The notes beneath the pieces are model-generated. The model saw nothing but the letters and a program-made list of their open reading frames with translations, ran no database searches and had not been told where the DNA came from. Source: Acidimicrobiaceae bacterium UBA2093 (GTDB taxonomy: Bacteria; Actinomycetota; Acidimicrobiia; Acidimicrobiales; Ilumatobacteraceae). From it: 29,427 nt of DNA. The translations under genes and the position numbers were made by a program. The stretch lies in assembly GCA_002331255.1 (NCBI GenBank), contig DCZD01000002.1, positions 34,656 to 64,082 on the forward strand. The letters are read 5' to 3'. Shown piece after piece: positions 14,836 to 23,725 of this stretch; the first letter of the stretch is position 1, and every line of letters starts with the position of its first letter.

Positions 14836-15711
14836 TTAGGCGTTGGCTAGCGCTTGGATCTCATGCACGCGGAGGTCGATGGGCACACTGATGCGCTGGC
14901 GCGCAAAAGGAATGGTCGGTCCGAAGCCCAGGCCACCTTTGATTGTCCATTGGATGCCGATTCGACCCTTGAAGACTCCTCCTGGCCGACTTTCTGAGGC
15001 GTGGAGGAAGGTGTGCATGCAATCAGACCGCGCTCTGTCACCGTGGAAGATGTTCCATTGTCGACCCGGCCCGTCACATTCGACAGTTGGAGCTCCGTCA
15101 CCAGGATTGAAGTAGATCTTTTCGGGAGTTGCGACCGTACGCACAACGAGCGGGCCCCATGGCGTCGGTACAACGGCGCGAACGATGACTTCGCGCCATA
15201 AAGACTTGGATACCCAGAACCATGTCCCGACATTGACCACCAGATGAGTACGCATCGGCGCGGTGCCGTACACAAGGTCTGGGAGACTTCTCCGGGCAGT
15301 ATCGCTGTAACTTCGCACAACTTTGTGTCGCGCTTCATCGGACACCCAATAAGTTCGTGCGCTTGGAGTACCACCAGTGCACAGTCGTTGTACCAGTCGG
15401 TAGTACTTTCCATTTCTCGTCATACTGACCTGGACAATGTTTCCGTTGTTCAAGTCGGCACCACCCACTGCACGCCATTGACACACCGTCGGTTCATCGG
15501 TGATTGGAACTTCGGTAACTCTCGTCGTAGACGAGAAGAAATCGTCGATGAACTCAGCACGGGCAATGATGTCGCCGTTTTCAACGGATGACGAAGCAGA
15601 CGAACCAGGCGGTGTTGGTTCGCGCCGTGTGTTCGCATTCACAGTCGACACGTCGAGCACAAGGCTGCAGAGTGCACTGACGAGCGCTATCCACGCGTGA
15701 CGACGTTGCAT
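14836..15711 (-). CDS. Uncharacterised secreted protein, 291 residues
   Basis: A 291-residue exported protein of no family known to me. From ATG 15711 it begins MQRRHAW, followed by a hydrophobic stretch to about residue 20 and a likely signal-peptidase site near VNANT. The mature part has a Pro/Ser-rich lead, several Trp, and four Cys that could form two disulfides (in VCQWR, RLCTGG, VECDG and SDCMH). The text WTIKGGLGFGPTIPF near the C-terminus is glycine-rich and beta-like. The frame opens 18 codons earlier, but GGAGG 7 bases before 15711 sets the start. It diverges from helD and precedes the uncharacterised 186-residue gene. Confidence 0.78.
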   Translation of the reverse strand: MQRRHAWIALVSALCSLVLDVSTVNANTRREPTPPGSSASSSVENGDIIARAEFIDDFFSSTTRVTEVPITDEPTVCQWRAVGGADLNNGNIVQVSMTRNGKYYRLVQRLCTGGTPSARTYWVSDEARHKVVRSYSDTARRSLPDLVYGTAPMRTHLVVNVGTWFWVSKSLWREVIVRAVVPTPWGPLVVRTVATPEKIYFNPGDGAPTVECDGPGRQWNIFHGDRARSDCMHTFLHASESRPGGVFKGRIGIQWTIKGGLGFGPTIPFARQRISVPIDLRVHEIQALANA

Positions 15712-15901
15712 GGGTGGACCTCCGAAGATGCGAGCAGTTTTGGTCTGTTGGCGTCTCCCACGCATGGCCGGTCGGGCCAGGGCTTGAGTGTGACGCGATT
15801 TGGCACAGATGTGTCGTCGGGTGGGGCCAGTTGGCGGAAGTTGGCGCGCGGATAGATTGGACAGACCCCGATTTCGGGTCCGATATCTCCCAAGGCCCTA
15901 C
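15712..15901. promoter_or_regulatory. Divergent promoter region, secreted protein / helD
   Basis: The 190-bp gap lies between outward-facing genes. A weak promoter-like pair TTGGCG (15831-15836) and TAGATT (15853-15858), 16 bases apart, points toward helD. GTTGGCG occurs twice in tandem around 15830-15846. I looked for the rifampicin-associated element that precedes many helR genes and did not find it. Confidence 0.4.
15719..15723 (-). promoter_or_regulatory. Ribosome-binding site deciding the start at 15711
   Basis: GGAGG on the minus strand stands 7 bases before ATG 15711, where the signal peptide begins. This argues against the upstream start at 15765. Confidence 0.7.
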
Positions 15902-18019
15902 ATGACCCAGCAGCACCCCGATCTTGACGCTGAACAGGCCTTGATCGACCACGCCTACGACTGCCTCGAGCGCAGCCGGCAGGATGCGTGGAAATTGCGC
16001 GACATGAGCGAGCCAGGTCTGGGTGGAACGTTCCAAGCGCGTTACGAGCGTGATGTGTTCGACGAGGCGTTGGTGAACCGTCTGACGCAGCTCGACCTCG
16101 GCGATGCGGCGTTGGTGTTCGGCCGCATCGATCGCCTCGCCGAGGCCCCCGATTCACTCGAGACATTTCACATCGGTCGACTCGCTGTTGCTGATGAGAA
16201 TCGGGAACCTGTCGTCGTCGACTGGCGCGCTCCGGTCGCCGAACCTTTTTATCGAGCCACTGGACGCGAGGCGATGGGGCTTGCGCGTCGACGCCACTTT
16301 GCTGTCGAAGGGCGAACGCTTCTCGGAATTGAAGACGAATTGTTCGGCGAAGGTCATCTCGGAGTCGGACACGACGAAGGACTTGGCGGGGCTCAAATTC
16401 CGTCGTCAGGTTTGCGCGGCTACAGCACGCTGCTGTCAGTGCTTGAACGTGGACGCACCGGGCAACTGGGCGACATCGTCGCCACGATTCAAGCCGAGCA
16501 GGATGAAATCATTCGCTCACCACAAGCTGGTGTGCTCATCGTGCAGGGTGGTCCCGGCACGGGCAAAACCGTTGTTGCGCTTCATCGAGCTGCCTATCTT
16601 CTCTACACGTATCGATTTCCTCTGGAAGACCAAGGTGTTTTGGTCATCGGTCCGAACCGAGTGTTTCTTCGCTACATCGAGCGCGTGTTGCCCTCGCTCG
16701 GGGAAGCCGGCGTGGAACAAGTGGTCTTACAAGATCTGGTTCCTGGCGTTGGCTTTGGAGGTCGTGAATCTTCGAATGTCGCACGGGTGAAGGGCTCGAC
16801 CGTGATGGAGAAAGTCATCACCAAAGCGATTGCTGATCGTGAACGTGCCATGAAAGATGACACCACTTTCCCATTCCGTTCCGGGTATGTGCGTCTTCGC
16901 GCTCAGGTCACCGCAGACATTGTGCGCCAAGCTCGTCGGCGCTATCACCGCCACAATGCGGGCCGTAAATTCGTTGAGAACGAAATTTGGTCGGCACTCG
17001 CAGCGACATGGCACGCCGACGTCGACACAGACGAGATTCGCGAGACGCTGCGTCCCACCCCAGAGTTTCGAGCCGTCATCGAACGCATGTGGCCAGTTCT
17101 CACACCTACCGAGTTGCTGCACGATCTCTTTGGAAGCAAGGCATTGCTCAATTTGGCATGTGCAAAGTACATGTCCGAAAGTGATTCGCTCTCGCTGTAT
17201 CGCGCGCGATCCGAAGACGTGAACGATGTTCGTTGGACAGCTGCTGACGCTGCGTTGCTTGACGATGCCCGCGAACAGCTCGGGCCTCTTCCAAGTCGCG
17301 CTGGCAAGATCGACGATGCCGATGAGATTCGCACGTATGGACACATCGTTGTCGACGAAGTCCAGGACCTCACGCCGATGCAGTTGCGTATGGTCGCACG
17401 GCGTTCGTTGAACGGTTCGATGACCCTCGTCGGGGACATTGCGCAGGCCACTGGTCCGCTTGCTGCCGACGACTGGGCAGATGTGCTCGCACATCTGCCG
17501 CAGAAGAAAGAGCCACGTGTGATTGGTCTGTCCGTTGGCTATCGCATTCCGGCACAGATCATGGAACTCGCCGACAAGGTCATGCACGCAGCCAGGCCTG
17601 GTCTTCGTGCGCCTCGCAGTGTGCGCCAGGGTGACGAGTTACCGCGCATCGTTTCGGCATCGAACGGGGACCTCGTGAAGATCGTTGTCGATGAAATCTC
17701 TTCCATGCGCGAGCGACTTGCGGCTGGGAACGTTGCGGTCGTGTGTCCAGACCACATGGTCAGCGAAGTCTCCGATGCACTTGATGCTGTAGGAGTGCAC
17801 CACGGACGCGCACATGCCACAGCGCTCGAAGCAGAGGTCACCGTCGTGCCAGTGAGTCTGGTGAAAGGCCTAGAGCTGGACGGAGTCGTGGTGGTTGAAC
17901 CTGCTGCAATCGTGGCTGACGAAGTGCACGGTCTCAGAGCCCTCTATGTGGCTCTGACGCGTTCTACGCGAAGTTTGACAGTGGTGCACGCCCAACCACT
18001 TCCCGATGCAATGCGCTGA
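15902..18019 (+). CDS. helD: HelD-type RNA polymerase-associated ATPase (UvrD-like, class II)
   Basis: A 705-residue superfamily 1 ATPase. HelD binds RNA polymerase and frees it from stalled complexes; some actinobacterial forms (HelR) also displace rifampicin. The N-terminus is the helical arm of this family (YDCLERSRQDAWKLRD, 19-34), followed by VVVDWRAPVAEPFYRA (104-119), which marks class II proteins. Then come Walker A GGPGTGKT (216-223), the DEVQD box (485-489), a GYRIPAQIMELADKV-type motif IV and LVKGLELDGVVVVEP near the C-terminus. The start at ATG 15902 gives the family N-terminus; the longer frame from 15800 only adds unrelated residues. It converges with the lipoprotein gene 15 bases on. 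Confidence 0.92.
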   Translation: MTQQHPDLDAEQALIDHAYDCLERSRQDAWKLRDMSEPGLGGTFQARYERDVFDEALVNRLTQLDLGDAALVFGRIDRLAEAPDSLETFHIGRLAVADENREPVVVDWRAPVAEPFYRATGREAMGLARRRHFAVEGRTLLGIEDELFGEGHLGVGHDEGLGGAQIPSSGLRGYSTLLSVLERGRTGQLGDIVATIQAEQDEIIRSPQAGVLIVQGGPGTGKTVVALHRAAYLLYTYRFPLEDQGVLVIGPNRVFLRYIERVLPSLGEAGVEQVVLQDLVPGVGFGGRESSNVARVKGSTVMEKVITKAIADRERAMKDDTTFPFRSGYVRLRAQVTADIVRQARRRYHRHNAGRKFVENEIWSALAATWHADVDTDEIRETLRPTPEFRAVIERMWPVLTPTELLHDLFGSKALLNLACAKYMSESDSLSLYRARSEDVNDVRWTAADAALLDDAREQLGPLPSRAGKIDDADEIRTYGHIVVDEVQDLTPMQLRMVARRSLNGSMTLVGDIAQATGPLAADDWADVLAHLPQKKEPRVIGLSVGYRIPAQIMELADKVMHAARPGLRAPRSVRQGDELPRIVSASNGDLVKIVVDEISSMRERLAAGNVAVVCPDHMVSEVSDALDAVGVHHGRAHATALEAEVTVVPVSLVKGLELDGVVVVEPAAIVADEVHGLRALYVALTRSTRSLTVVHAQPLPDAMR

Positions 18020-18034
18020 GATGCGCCAACTGCG

Positions 18035-18448
18035 TCAGAGTTGTGAGTACGCGTCAATCACGAGTCCGAGGAACCGATTCGCCTTGTCTGCATCGGCAGG
18101 CCGCTTACGTTCGACTGCAGTTGTCATCATGTCAACGATTCGGCGGAGGTCTTCGACAAGGTCCAACTTTAGTTGTTGAAGTTGTGGTTCAAGGACTATC
18201 CAGTTCGCTTTCGCTGTAGCAAGAGCATCGCGAGCCTCATCGCCACGTCCGTTCGCAATCGCATTGCCGAGGTCCGCACCTGCTGCTGCGATGTTCTTCA
18301 TGAGCTGGAGTGAATCACCGCTCGGCAATGTCGTTGTCGTTGCGACAGTGACGACAGGCGCTGTGGTATCAGTGGACACGATGGTGGTCGCGCACCCAGA
18401 CAGAAAGAGTGCAGCAATACCGACAGCTATGGGGGATGTACTGGGCAT
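18035..18448 (-). CDS. Small lipoprotein downstream of a DtxR-family gene
   Basis: A 137-residue predicted lipoprotein. The signal peptide ends in the lipobox LSGC with Cys19 as the lipidation site. A Thr/Val-rich spacer (about 20-43) leads to a helical domain that looks like a four-helix bundle fragment. I do not recognise a family. The start lies 9 bases after the DtxR-family stop on the same strand, so the two are almost surely cotranscribed. A metal-related role at the outside of the membrane is possible by that linkage, but no metal-binding motif (few His, one Cys used for the lipid) is visible. Confidence 0.78.
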   Translation of the reverse strand: MPSTSPIAVGIAALFLSGCATTIVSTDTTAPVVTVATTTTLPSGDSLQLMKNIAAAGADLGNAIANGRGDEARDALATAKANWIVLEPQLQQLKLDLVEDLRRIVDMMTTAVERKRPADADKANRFLGLVIDAYSQL

Positions 18449-18457
18449 GATGACCGA

Positions 18458-19123
18458 TCAGGTGGTGACGAGTATGCGCGCGCTAGCGAAGGGAGTGACG
18501 CTCACGTCGCGGCCGAGTACGGACACGACGACATCACCGTTGTTGTCGACTCCAGAGACACGTCCGCGTGTTCCGGGAACAAGACTTGTCTTCTCGAGAA
18601 AGTCGAGCATGCCTGCAGCGAATTCGAGCTCTTCTGGGATGCGTGCAATGGTGAACTCGGTGCCGGTGTCGAGCTGTGCGAGGCGAACTGCATCGTCGGG
18701 CGGTGAGTACTCGCTTCCCGGAATTGGGTTGCCGTGGGGGCAGGTGGTTGGGCTGCCAAGCACGCGGTCAAGTGCTGATTCGACTTTGTCGCTCATGACG
18801 TGCTCCCACTTGCCAGCCTCCTGGTGCGCTTCTGCCCAAGAAAGTCCGAGCATGTCGGTAAGGAATCGCTCAGCGAGGCGGTGACGACGGACTACGCGTG
18901 TGGCCAGTTCCTCTCCGTTCGAGGTGAGTCGGATGCGGGCATCGTTGATGGTGATGAGGCCTTCGGATTCCATGCGCTTGATCATCTCGGACACCGACGG
19001 GCGTGAGACCCTGAGGCGTTCGGCGATGCGGGCCTGGATGACCTCGACATCATCTTCACGCAACTCGAAGATGCACTCGCAGTACTCCTCGAAGGCGGGG
19101 TGGTGCTCTCCGGGGTTCGGCAT
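18458..19123 (-). CDS. DtxR/IdeR/MntR-family metal-dependent regulator
   Basis: A 221-residue three-domain regulator: winged helix at about 1-75 (recognition segment SRPSVSEMIKRMESEGLI, 40-57), metal-binding dimerisation domain at about 75-140 and an SH3-like domain to the end. Ligand positions visible are His81, Glu85, His100, Glu107 and His108; GNPIPG (131-136) is the family hallmark. The position of IdeR Cys102 is Gly104 here (EAGKWEHVMS rather than EACRWEHVMS), so the primary metal site differs from classic Fe-sensing IdeR. Metal choice between Fe and Mn cannot be decided. It diverges from lhr and precedes the lipoprotein gene. Confidence 0.9.
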   Translation of the reverse strand: MPNPGEHHPAFEEYCECIFELREDDVEVIQARIAERLRVSRPSVSEMIKRMESEGLITINDARIRLTSNGEELATRVVRRHRLAERFLTDMLGLSWAEAHQEAGKWEHVMSDKVESALDRVLGSPTTCPHGNPIPGSEYSPPDDAVRLAQLDTGTEFTIARIPEELEFAAGMLDFLEKTSLVPGTRGRVSGVDNNGDVVVSVLGRDVSVTPFASARILVTT

Positions 19124-19204
19124 GTCTCCATCCTACAGAGGGGTTTTCTGGCGGGTCTTGGCGCACGGAGTGAACCTGTCACATCTCCTCACTACTCTTC
19201 GTCC
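19124..19204. promoter_or_regulatory. Divergent promoter region, dtxR-family gene / lhr
   Basis: The 81-bp gap lies between outward-facing genes if lhr starts at GTG 19205. GGATGGAG on the minus strand serves the regulator gene. No IdeR iron box is visible, so self-regulation by a classic iron box is not supported. Confidence 0.4.
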
Positions 19205-22200
19205 GTGGCACCACACCGCGTCCTTGAAGCGTTTTCACCAGCGGTACGGGAATGGTTCGCTACTTCGTTTCCAGAGCCGACTCCTCCACAAATTCAAGGT
19301 TGGCCAGCCATCGTCGGTGGTTCTCATGCTCTGATCTGTGCACCCACCGGCAGCGGCAAGACGCTTGCTGCGTTCATGGCGTCGATCGACAAATTGGTCA
19401 CGTCGCCAATTCCAGAGAAGACGAAGCGCACGCGGGTTCTGTACGTGTCACCACTGCGAGCTTTGGCGTTCGATGTTGAGAAGAACCTGCGTGCACCGCT
19501 AGTGGGCATCGGTCATTCGGCAGAACGACTTGGGGTCGAACACATCATGCCCACGGTTGCCATGCGCACCGGCGATACATCTGCGCGTGAGCGTCAAGCA
19601 CTCGCACGTCAACCACCCGACTTGCTCATCACCACACCCGAGAGCTTGTATCTCATGCTCACGTCGGCAGTTCGCGAGACGCTCACGAATGTCGACACCA
19701 TCATCATCGACGAAATTCATGCGCTTGCACCTACAAAACGCGGGGCGCACCTTATGCTCACGCTTGAACGTCTCGAAGAATTGACCGCCGCGCCACCACA
19801 ACGCATCGGCCTTTCGGCAACACAGCGTCCTTTAGAGGAAGTCGCACGATTCCTCGGAGGCCAGCGCGGTGGGTCTCCACGACCGGTCACGATCGTTGAC
19901 ACTGGCATTCGCAAACCACTTGACGTATCGGTCGTCGTGCCAATAGATGACATGGGTCGAATAGGTGCTGAAAGCACAGAACTTCGCAGCGGACCGGCAA
20001 CTGCGTCGCTCACACCTCGTCGCACCAGTATTTGGCCAAGCATCTATCCCGAGATCCTTCGTCAGATCGGGGAGCATCGAAGCACCATCATCTTCTGCAA
20101 TGCGCGCCGCCAAGCCGAGCGGTTGGCGGCACAGTTGAATGAACTGCATCGTGAGCAGCTCGAAACTTTGCGTGACGGAGAAGCTGGCCATTCCTCGACG
20201 CCTATCGCTGACGAACTTGTGAAGGCACACCACGGTTCGCTTGCGCGTGAGCAACGTGTCGTCATCGAAGATCAGCTAAAGCGGGGCGAGTTGAAGGCCA
20301 TTGTCGCTACTAGCAGTCTCGAACTAGGTATCGACATGGGAGCAGTCGACCTGGTGATCCAAGTTGAATCACCAGGTGCAGTCAGCCGCGGTCTACAACG
20401 CATCGGGCGTGCGGGGCACCAAGTTGGCGAACCAAGTGCAGGCACGATCTACCCGAAACATCGGCATGACCTGCTCGAGTCGGCAGTGGTGGTGCGTCGA
20501 ATGCTCGACGGTGCCGTCGAGTCGACTGCGTACCTGCGAAATCCACTAGACGTACTTGCGCAGCAGATCATTGCCCACTTGTCGATCTCTGGCGACGTGA
20601 AGGTCGCCGATCTGGCGGCCATGGTCCGTCGATGCGCGAATTACAGCGACCTCACAGATGACGTATTCCACGGGGTGCTCGACCTTCTGAGTGGTCGGTA
20701 TCCAAGTGAGGAATTCAGCGAGCTGAAGCCACGTATTGTCTGGGACCGCATCGCGGGAGCTGTGCGCGCTCGTGATGGGGCACAACGTCTTGCAGTCATC
20801 AATGGTGGAACTATTCCTGACCGCGGATTGTTCGGTGTCTTTCTTCCTGATGGAACAAGAGTCGGCGAGCTCGACGAGGAAATGGTGTACGAGTCACGTC
20901 CTGGTGAGACGTTTCTACTCGGCGCGAGCACATGGCGAATCGAAGACATCACATTTGAGCGTGTCATCGTCACACCAGCACCAGGTGAGCACGGCAAGAT
21001 GCCTTTTTGGCATGGCGACAAGATCGGTCGACCTGTCGAGTTGGGTCGAGCATTCGGTGAATTTGTCCGAACTGTGCGCGAGCTTGATGCGACCGCTGCA
21101 CAGCAGGTACTCGGAGAGCGCCATTGTCTCGATGCACGCGCAGCGTCAAATGTGGTGCAATATCTCAACGAACAGGCTGAGGCCACGGGCGTCGTACCCG
21201 ACGACCGAACAATCGTTGTCGAACGTTTCCGTGATGAAATCGGCGACTGGAGAGTGTGCATACACAGTCCGTTTGGAACTCCGGTGCACGCACCGTGGGC
21301 CATGGCCATTGAACGTCACTTCATCGAGAAGTTCGACATGCACATTGAGACTATGTGGGGTGATGACGGCATCGTTCTTCGACTCCCCGAGGCCATCGAG
21401 AATCTGGGCGTCGACGAGTTCTTGTTCGACCCTGAACAAGTGCGCGACATCGTTGTCGACGCCGTGCCACAAACTTCTCTCTTCGCCGCGCGATTCCGCG
21501 AATGTGCGGCACGCGCCCTGTTACTGCCGCGTCGTCGACCTGACCAACGCACACCACTGTGGCAGCAGCGCCAGAGGGCAGCCGACTTGTTGGCAGTTGC
21601 TGCCAAGCATCCGACATTTCCGATGTTGCTCGAGACCAGTCGTGAATGTCTTCAAGACGTCTTCGACCTACCTGCGTTACAGGGCATCCTTGGTGCATTG
21701 CGTTCGCGAACTATTCGCATCGTCAGCGTCGACACGCCGAAGGCGTCACCTTTTGCGCAAAGTCTGTTGTTCAACTGGATTGCGTCGTATATGTACGAAG
21801 GCGACGCACCACTCGCAGAACGCCGCGCCGCTGCACTTGCGCTCGATCGCGACTTGCTGAACAGCCTGCTCGGAGCCGAAGAACTTCGTGAGCTACTCGA
21901 TCGCGAGGCTATTGCCGATGTCGAGCTTGACCTGCAGTGCTTATCCGAGCATCGACGGGCACGCAACGCCGACGAATTACACGACGTACTTCGCAAGGTT
22001 GGAGATCTCACCATTGAGGAAGTCCGGGCACGTTGTGACGGGCCAGCAGACACATGGCTTGCAGACCTTGTGTCCGATAGACGTGCAATCACGGTTCAAC
22101 TTGCCGGTGACGAGCGCTTTATTGCTGCAGAAGATGCCGGTCGATATCGCGACGCATTTGGGTGTGCTCTGCCACTCGGCCTTCCCACGGCGTTCACTGA

Positions 22201-23725
22201 ACCAGTGGCGCACCCACTTGATGAAGTCGTCGGCCGATTCGCGCGCACTCACACCCCATTTGTCACGAAGGCAGTTGCGCAACGTCTTGGCGTGACAGTC
22301 GAACGGGCGACGGGTGCGCTCATCGCACTCGAAGCAGATGGGCGTCTGGTGCGCGGAGAGTTTCAGCCCGATGGCACTGAGAGAGAGTGGTGTGAGGCCG
22401 ATGTGTTGCGCACGCTTCGTCGCCGGTCGCTGGCCCGACTGCGAAAGGAAGTGGAGCCGGTCGAACAATCAGCACTCGGTCGCTTCTTGCCCCAATGGCA
22501 AGCCGTCGGATCCTCGCAACGCGGCACTGAGGGTCTTGTGAACACGGTGTCGGTGTTGCAGGGCAGTGCAATCGTGGCCAGCACGCTCGAATCCGATGTG
22601 TTACCACTTCGCGTTCGCGGATATCGCGCTGCCGATCTTGATGCCTTGTGCACAGCAGGTGAAGTGGTGTGGGTCGGCGCCGGTGCGATTGGCGCAAATG
22701 ATGGTCGTGTCCGACTCTTCTTTGCAGATCAAATGGATCTCCTTGTCTCTTCGCTCGAACCGCAGCAGGCCCCCGAAGGCGACCTGCATATAGCGATTCG
22801 TGAGCATCTTCGACAGCGCGGGGCCGTGTTCTACTCGCAACTTCGCGCGGCAGCCCCACATGCAAATGACGCAGAAGTATTAGCAGCGTTGTGGGATCTC
22901 GTATGGGCTGGTGAAGTCACGAATGATTCATTAGCTCCGCTGCGCGCCTACCTATCCGGAGGTCGCGGGGCTGCGGCCCAGACACGAGCACGGCACACTG
23001 GTCGTCATCAACGTCCTAGGCCTGGCCGCCTAACGCGAATCGGGCCTCCGACCGGAGCTGGGCGCTGGAGTCTTGTGCCGACAAACAGAACTAACGGTTC
23101 GAATAACGCCGAAGCTGCGATGGCATATGCACAACAACTGCTTGAGCGACACGGTGTCGTCACGCGAGAGGCAGTCCTTGCAGAAGGCGGAGTGGGCGGA
23201 TTCGCTGCGGTGTATGCCGTCTACAAAGTCATGGAAGAGCGTGGACATGTGCGACGTGGCTATTTCGTGAACGGGCTCGGAGCAGCACAGTTTGCACTGC
23301 CCGGTGCTGTCGATCGATTACGCGATGTGCGCGACCGCATTGACCCGGATCTTCATCCGGAATCTCAGCCCGAGCCAATTGTTCTTGCAGCGACCGACCC
23401 GGCGCAGCCGTATGGATCGACCATGCCATGGCCGATGTCCGAGGGGCGACCATCGCGAAGTGCCGGTGCATTGGTGGTACTGCACGATGGCGAGGCACTT
23501 GTTTGGTTCGATGCTCGGAGTCACTCGTTGGTGTCATTTCCTGCTGCCGAGCGTGACCATTCGTGGACAGAGTCGTTCGCAAAGTTGGTAAAAGACGGAA
23601 GAAGGCGATCGATTGAGATCCGGAAAGTCAATGGCTTACCACTCGACGCCACACATGAGCACGTGCCCCATCTCGAGCGTGCTGGTTTCGTCGGTGGTTA
23701 TCGAGGCTGGGTGTTGCGCGATTGA
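19205..23725 (+). CDS. lhr: Lhr, large superfamily 2 DNA helicase
   Basis: With a GTG start at 19205 the product has 1506 residues, near the 1513 of M. tuberculosis Lhr. The N-terminal helicase core shows TPPQIQGW (26-33), Walker A APTGSGKT (46-53), DEIH (169-172), SAT (204-206) and QRIGRAGHQ (398-406), followed by the Lhr winged-helix domain and long C-terminal domain with further winged-helix repeats. Lhr is a 3'-5' translocase linked to repair of mitomycin-type crosslinks in mycobacteria. The frame extends to 19100, but that start would overlap the divergent regulator gene and the family length favours 19205. A basic, low-complexity Arg/Gly/Ala segment around 22966-23045 is a linker. Its 3' end overlaps the facing tetR by 28 bases. 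Confidence 0.94.
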   Translation: MAPHRVLEAFSPAVREWFATSFPEPTPPQIQGWPAIVGGSHALICAPTGSGKTLAAFMASIDKLVTSPIPEKTKRTRVLYVSPLRALAFDVEKNLRAPLVGIGHSAERLGVEHIMPTVAMRTGDTSARERQALARQPPDLLITTPESLYLMLTSAVRETLTNVDTIIIDEIHALAPTKRGAHLMLTLERLEELTAAPPQRIGLSATQRPLEEVARFLGGQRGGSPRPVTIVDTGIRKPLDVSVVVPIDDMGRIGAESTELRSGPATASLTPRRTSIWPSIYPEILRQIGEHRSTIIFCNARRQAERLAAQLNELHREQLETLRDGEAGHSSTPIADELVKAHHGSLAREQRVVIEDQLKRGELKAIVATSSLELGIDMGAVDLVIQVESPGAVSRGLQRIGRAGHQVGEPSAGTIYPKHRHDLLESAVVVRRMLDGAVESTAYLRNPLDVLAQQIIAHLSISGDVKVADLAAMVRRCANYSDLTDDVFHGVLDLLSGRYPSEEFSELKPRIVWDRIAGAVRARDGAQRLAVINGGTIPDRGLFGVFLPDGTRVGELDEEMVYESRPGETFLLGASTWRIEDITFERVIVTPAPGEHGKMPFWHGDKIGRPVELGRAFGEFVRTVRELDATAAQQVLGERHCLDARAASNVVQYLNEQAEATGVVPDDRTIVVERFRDEIGDWRVCIHSPFGTPVHAPWAMAIERHFIEKFDMHIETMWGDDGIVLRLPEAIENLGVDEFLFDPEQVRDIVVDAVPQTSLFAARFRECAARALLLPRRRPDQRTPLWQQRQRAADLLAVAAKHPTFPMLLETSRECLQDVFDLPALQGILGALRSRTIRIVSVDTPKASPFAQSLLFNWIASYMYEGDAPLAERRAAALALDRDLLNSLLGAEELRELLDREAIADVELDLQCLSEHRRARNADELHDVLRKVGDLTIEEVRARCDGPADTWLADLVSDRRAITVQLAGDERFIAAEDAGRYRDAFGCALPLGLPTAFTEPVAHPLDEVVGRFARTHTPFVTKAVAQRLGVTVERATGALIALEADGRLVRGEFQPDGTEREWCEADVLRTLRRRSLARLRKEVEPVEQSALGRFLPQWQAVGSSQRGTEGLVNTVSVLQGSAIVASTLESDVLPLRVRGYRAADLDALCTAGEVVWVGAGAIGANDGRVRLFFADQMDLLVSSLEPQQAPEGDLHIAIREHLRQRGAVFYSQLRAAAPHANDAEVLAALWDLVWAGEVTNDSLAPLRAYLSGGRGAAAQTRARHTGRHQRPRPGRLTRIGPPTGAGRWSLVPTNRTNGSNNAEAAMAYAQQLLERHGVVTREAVLAEGGVGGFAAVYAVYKVMEERGHVRRGYFVNGLGAAQFALPGAVDRLRDVRDRIDPDLHPESQPEPIVLAATDPAQPYGSTMPWPMSEGRPSRSAGALVVLHDGEALVWFDARSHSLVSFPAAERDHSWTESFAKLVKDGRRRSIEIRKVNGLPLDATHEHVPHLERAGFVGGYRGWVLRD

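Noticed and set aside
15712..15901. A rifampicin-associated element upstream of helD
   Set aside because: GGGCTTGAG at about 15778-15786 is only one half of such a site; the matching second half is missing.
16727..17587. A 286-codon minus-strand open frame opposite helD
   Set aside because: It is antisense to the helD ATPase domains, has no recognisable motif and no ribosome-binding site; it is a shadow of codon bias.
19100..19204. An lhr start at 19100
   Set aside because: It would overlap the start of the divergent DtxR-family gene and adds 35 residues without family resemblance.
20736..21860. A 374-codon plus-strand open frame inside lhr
   Set aside because: It is in another frame of the full-length lhr gene, and its Ser/Cys/Arg-rich product matches nothing.
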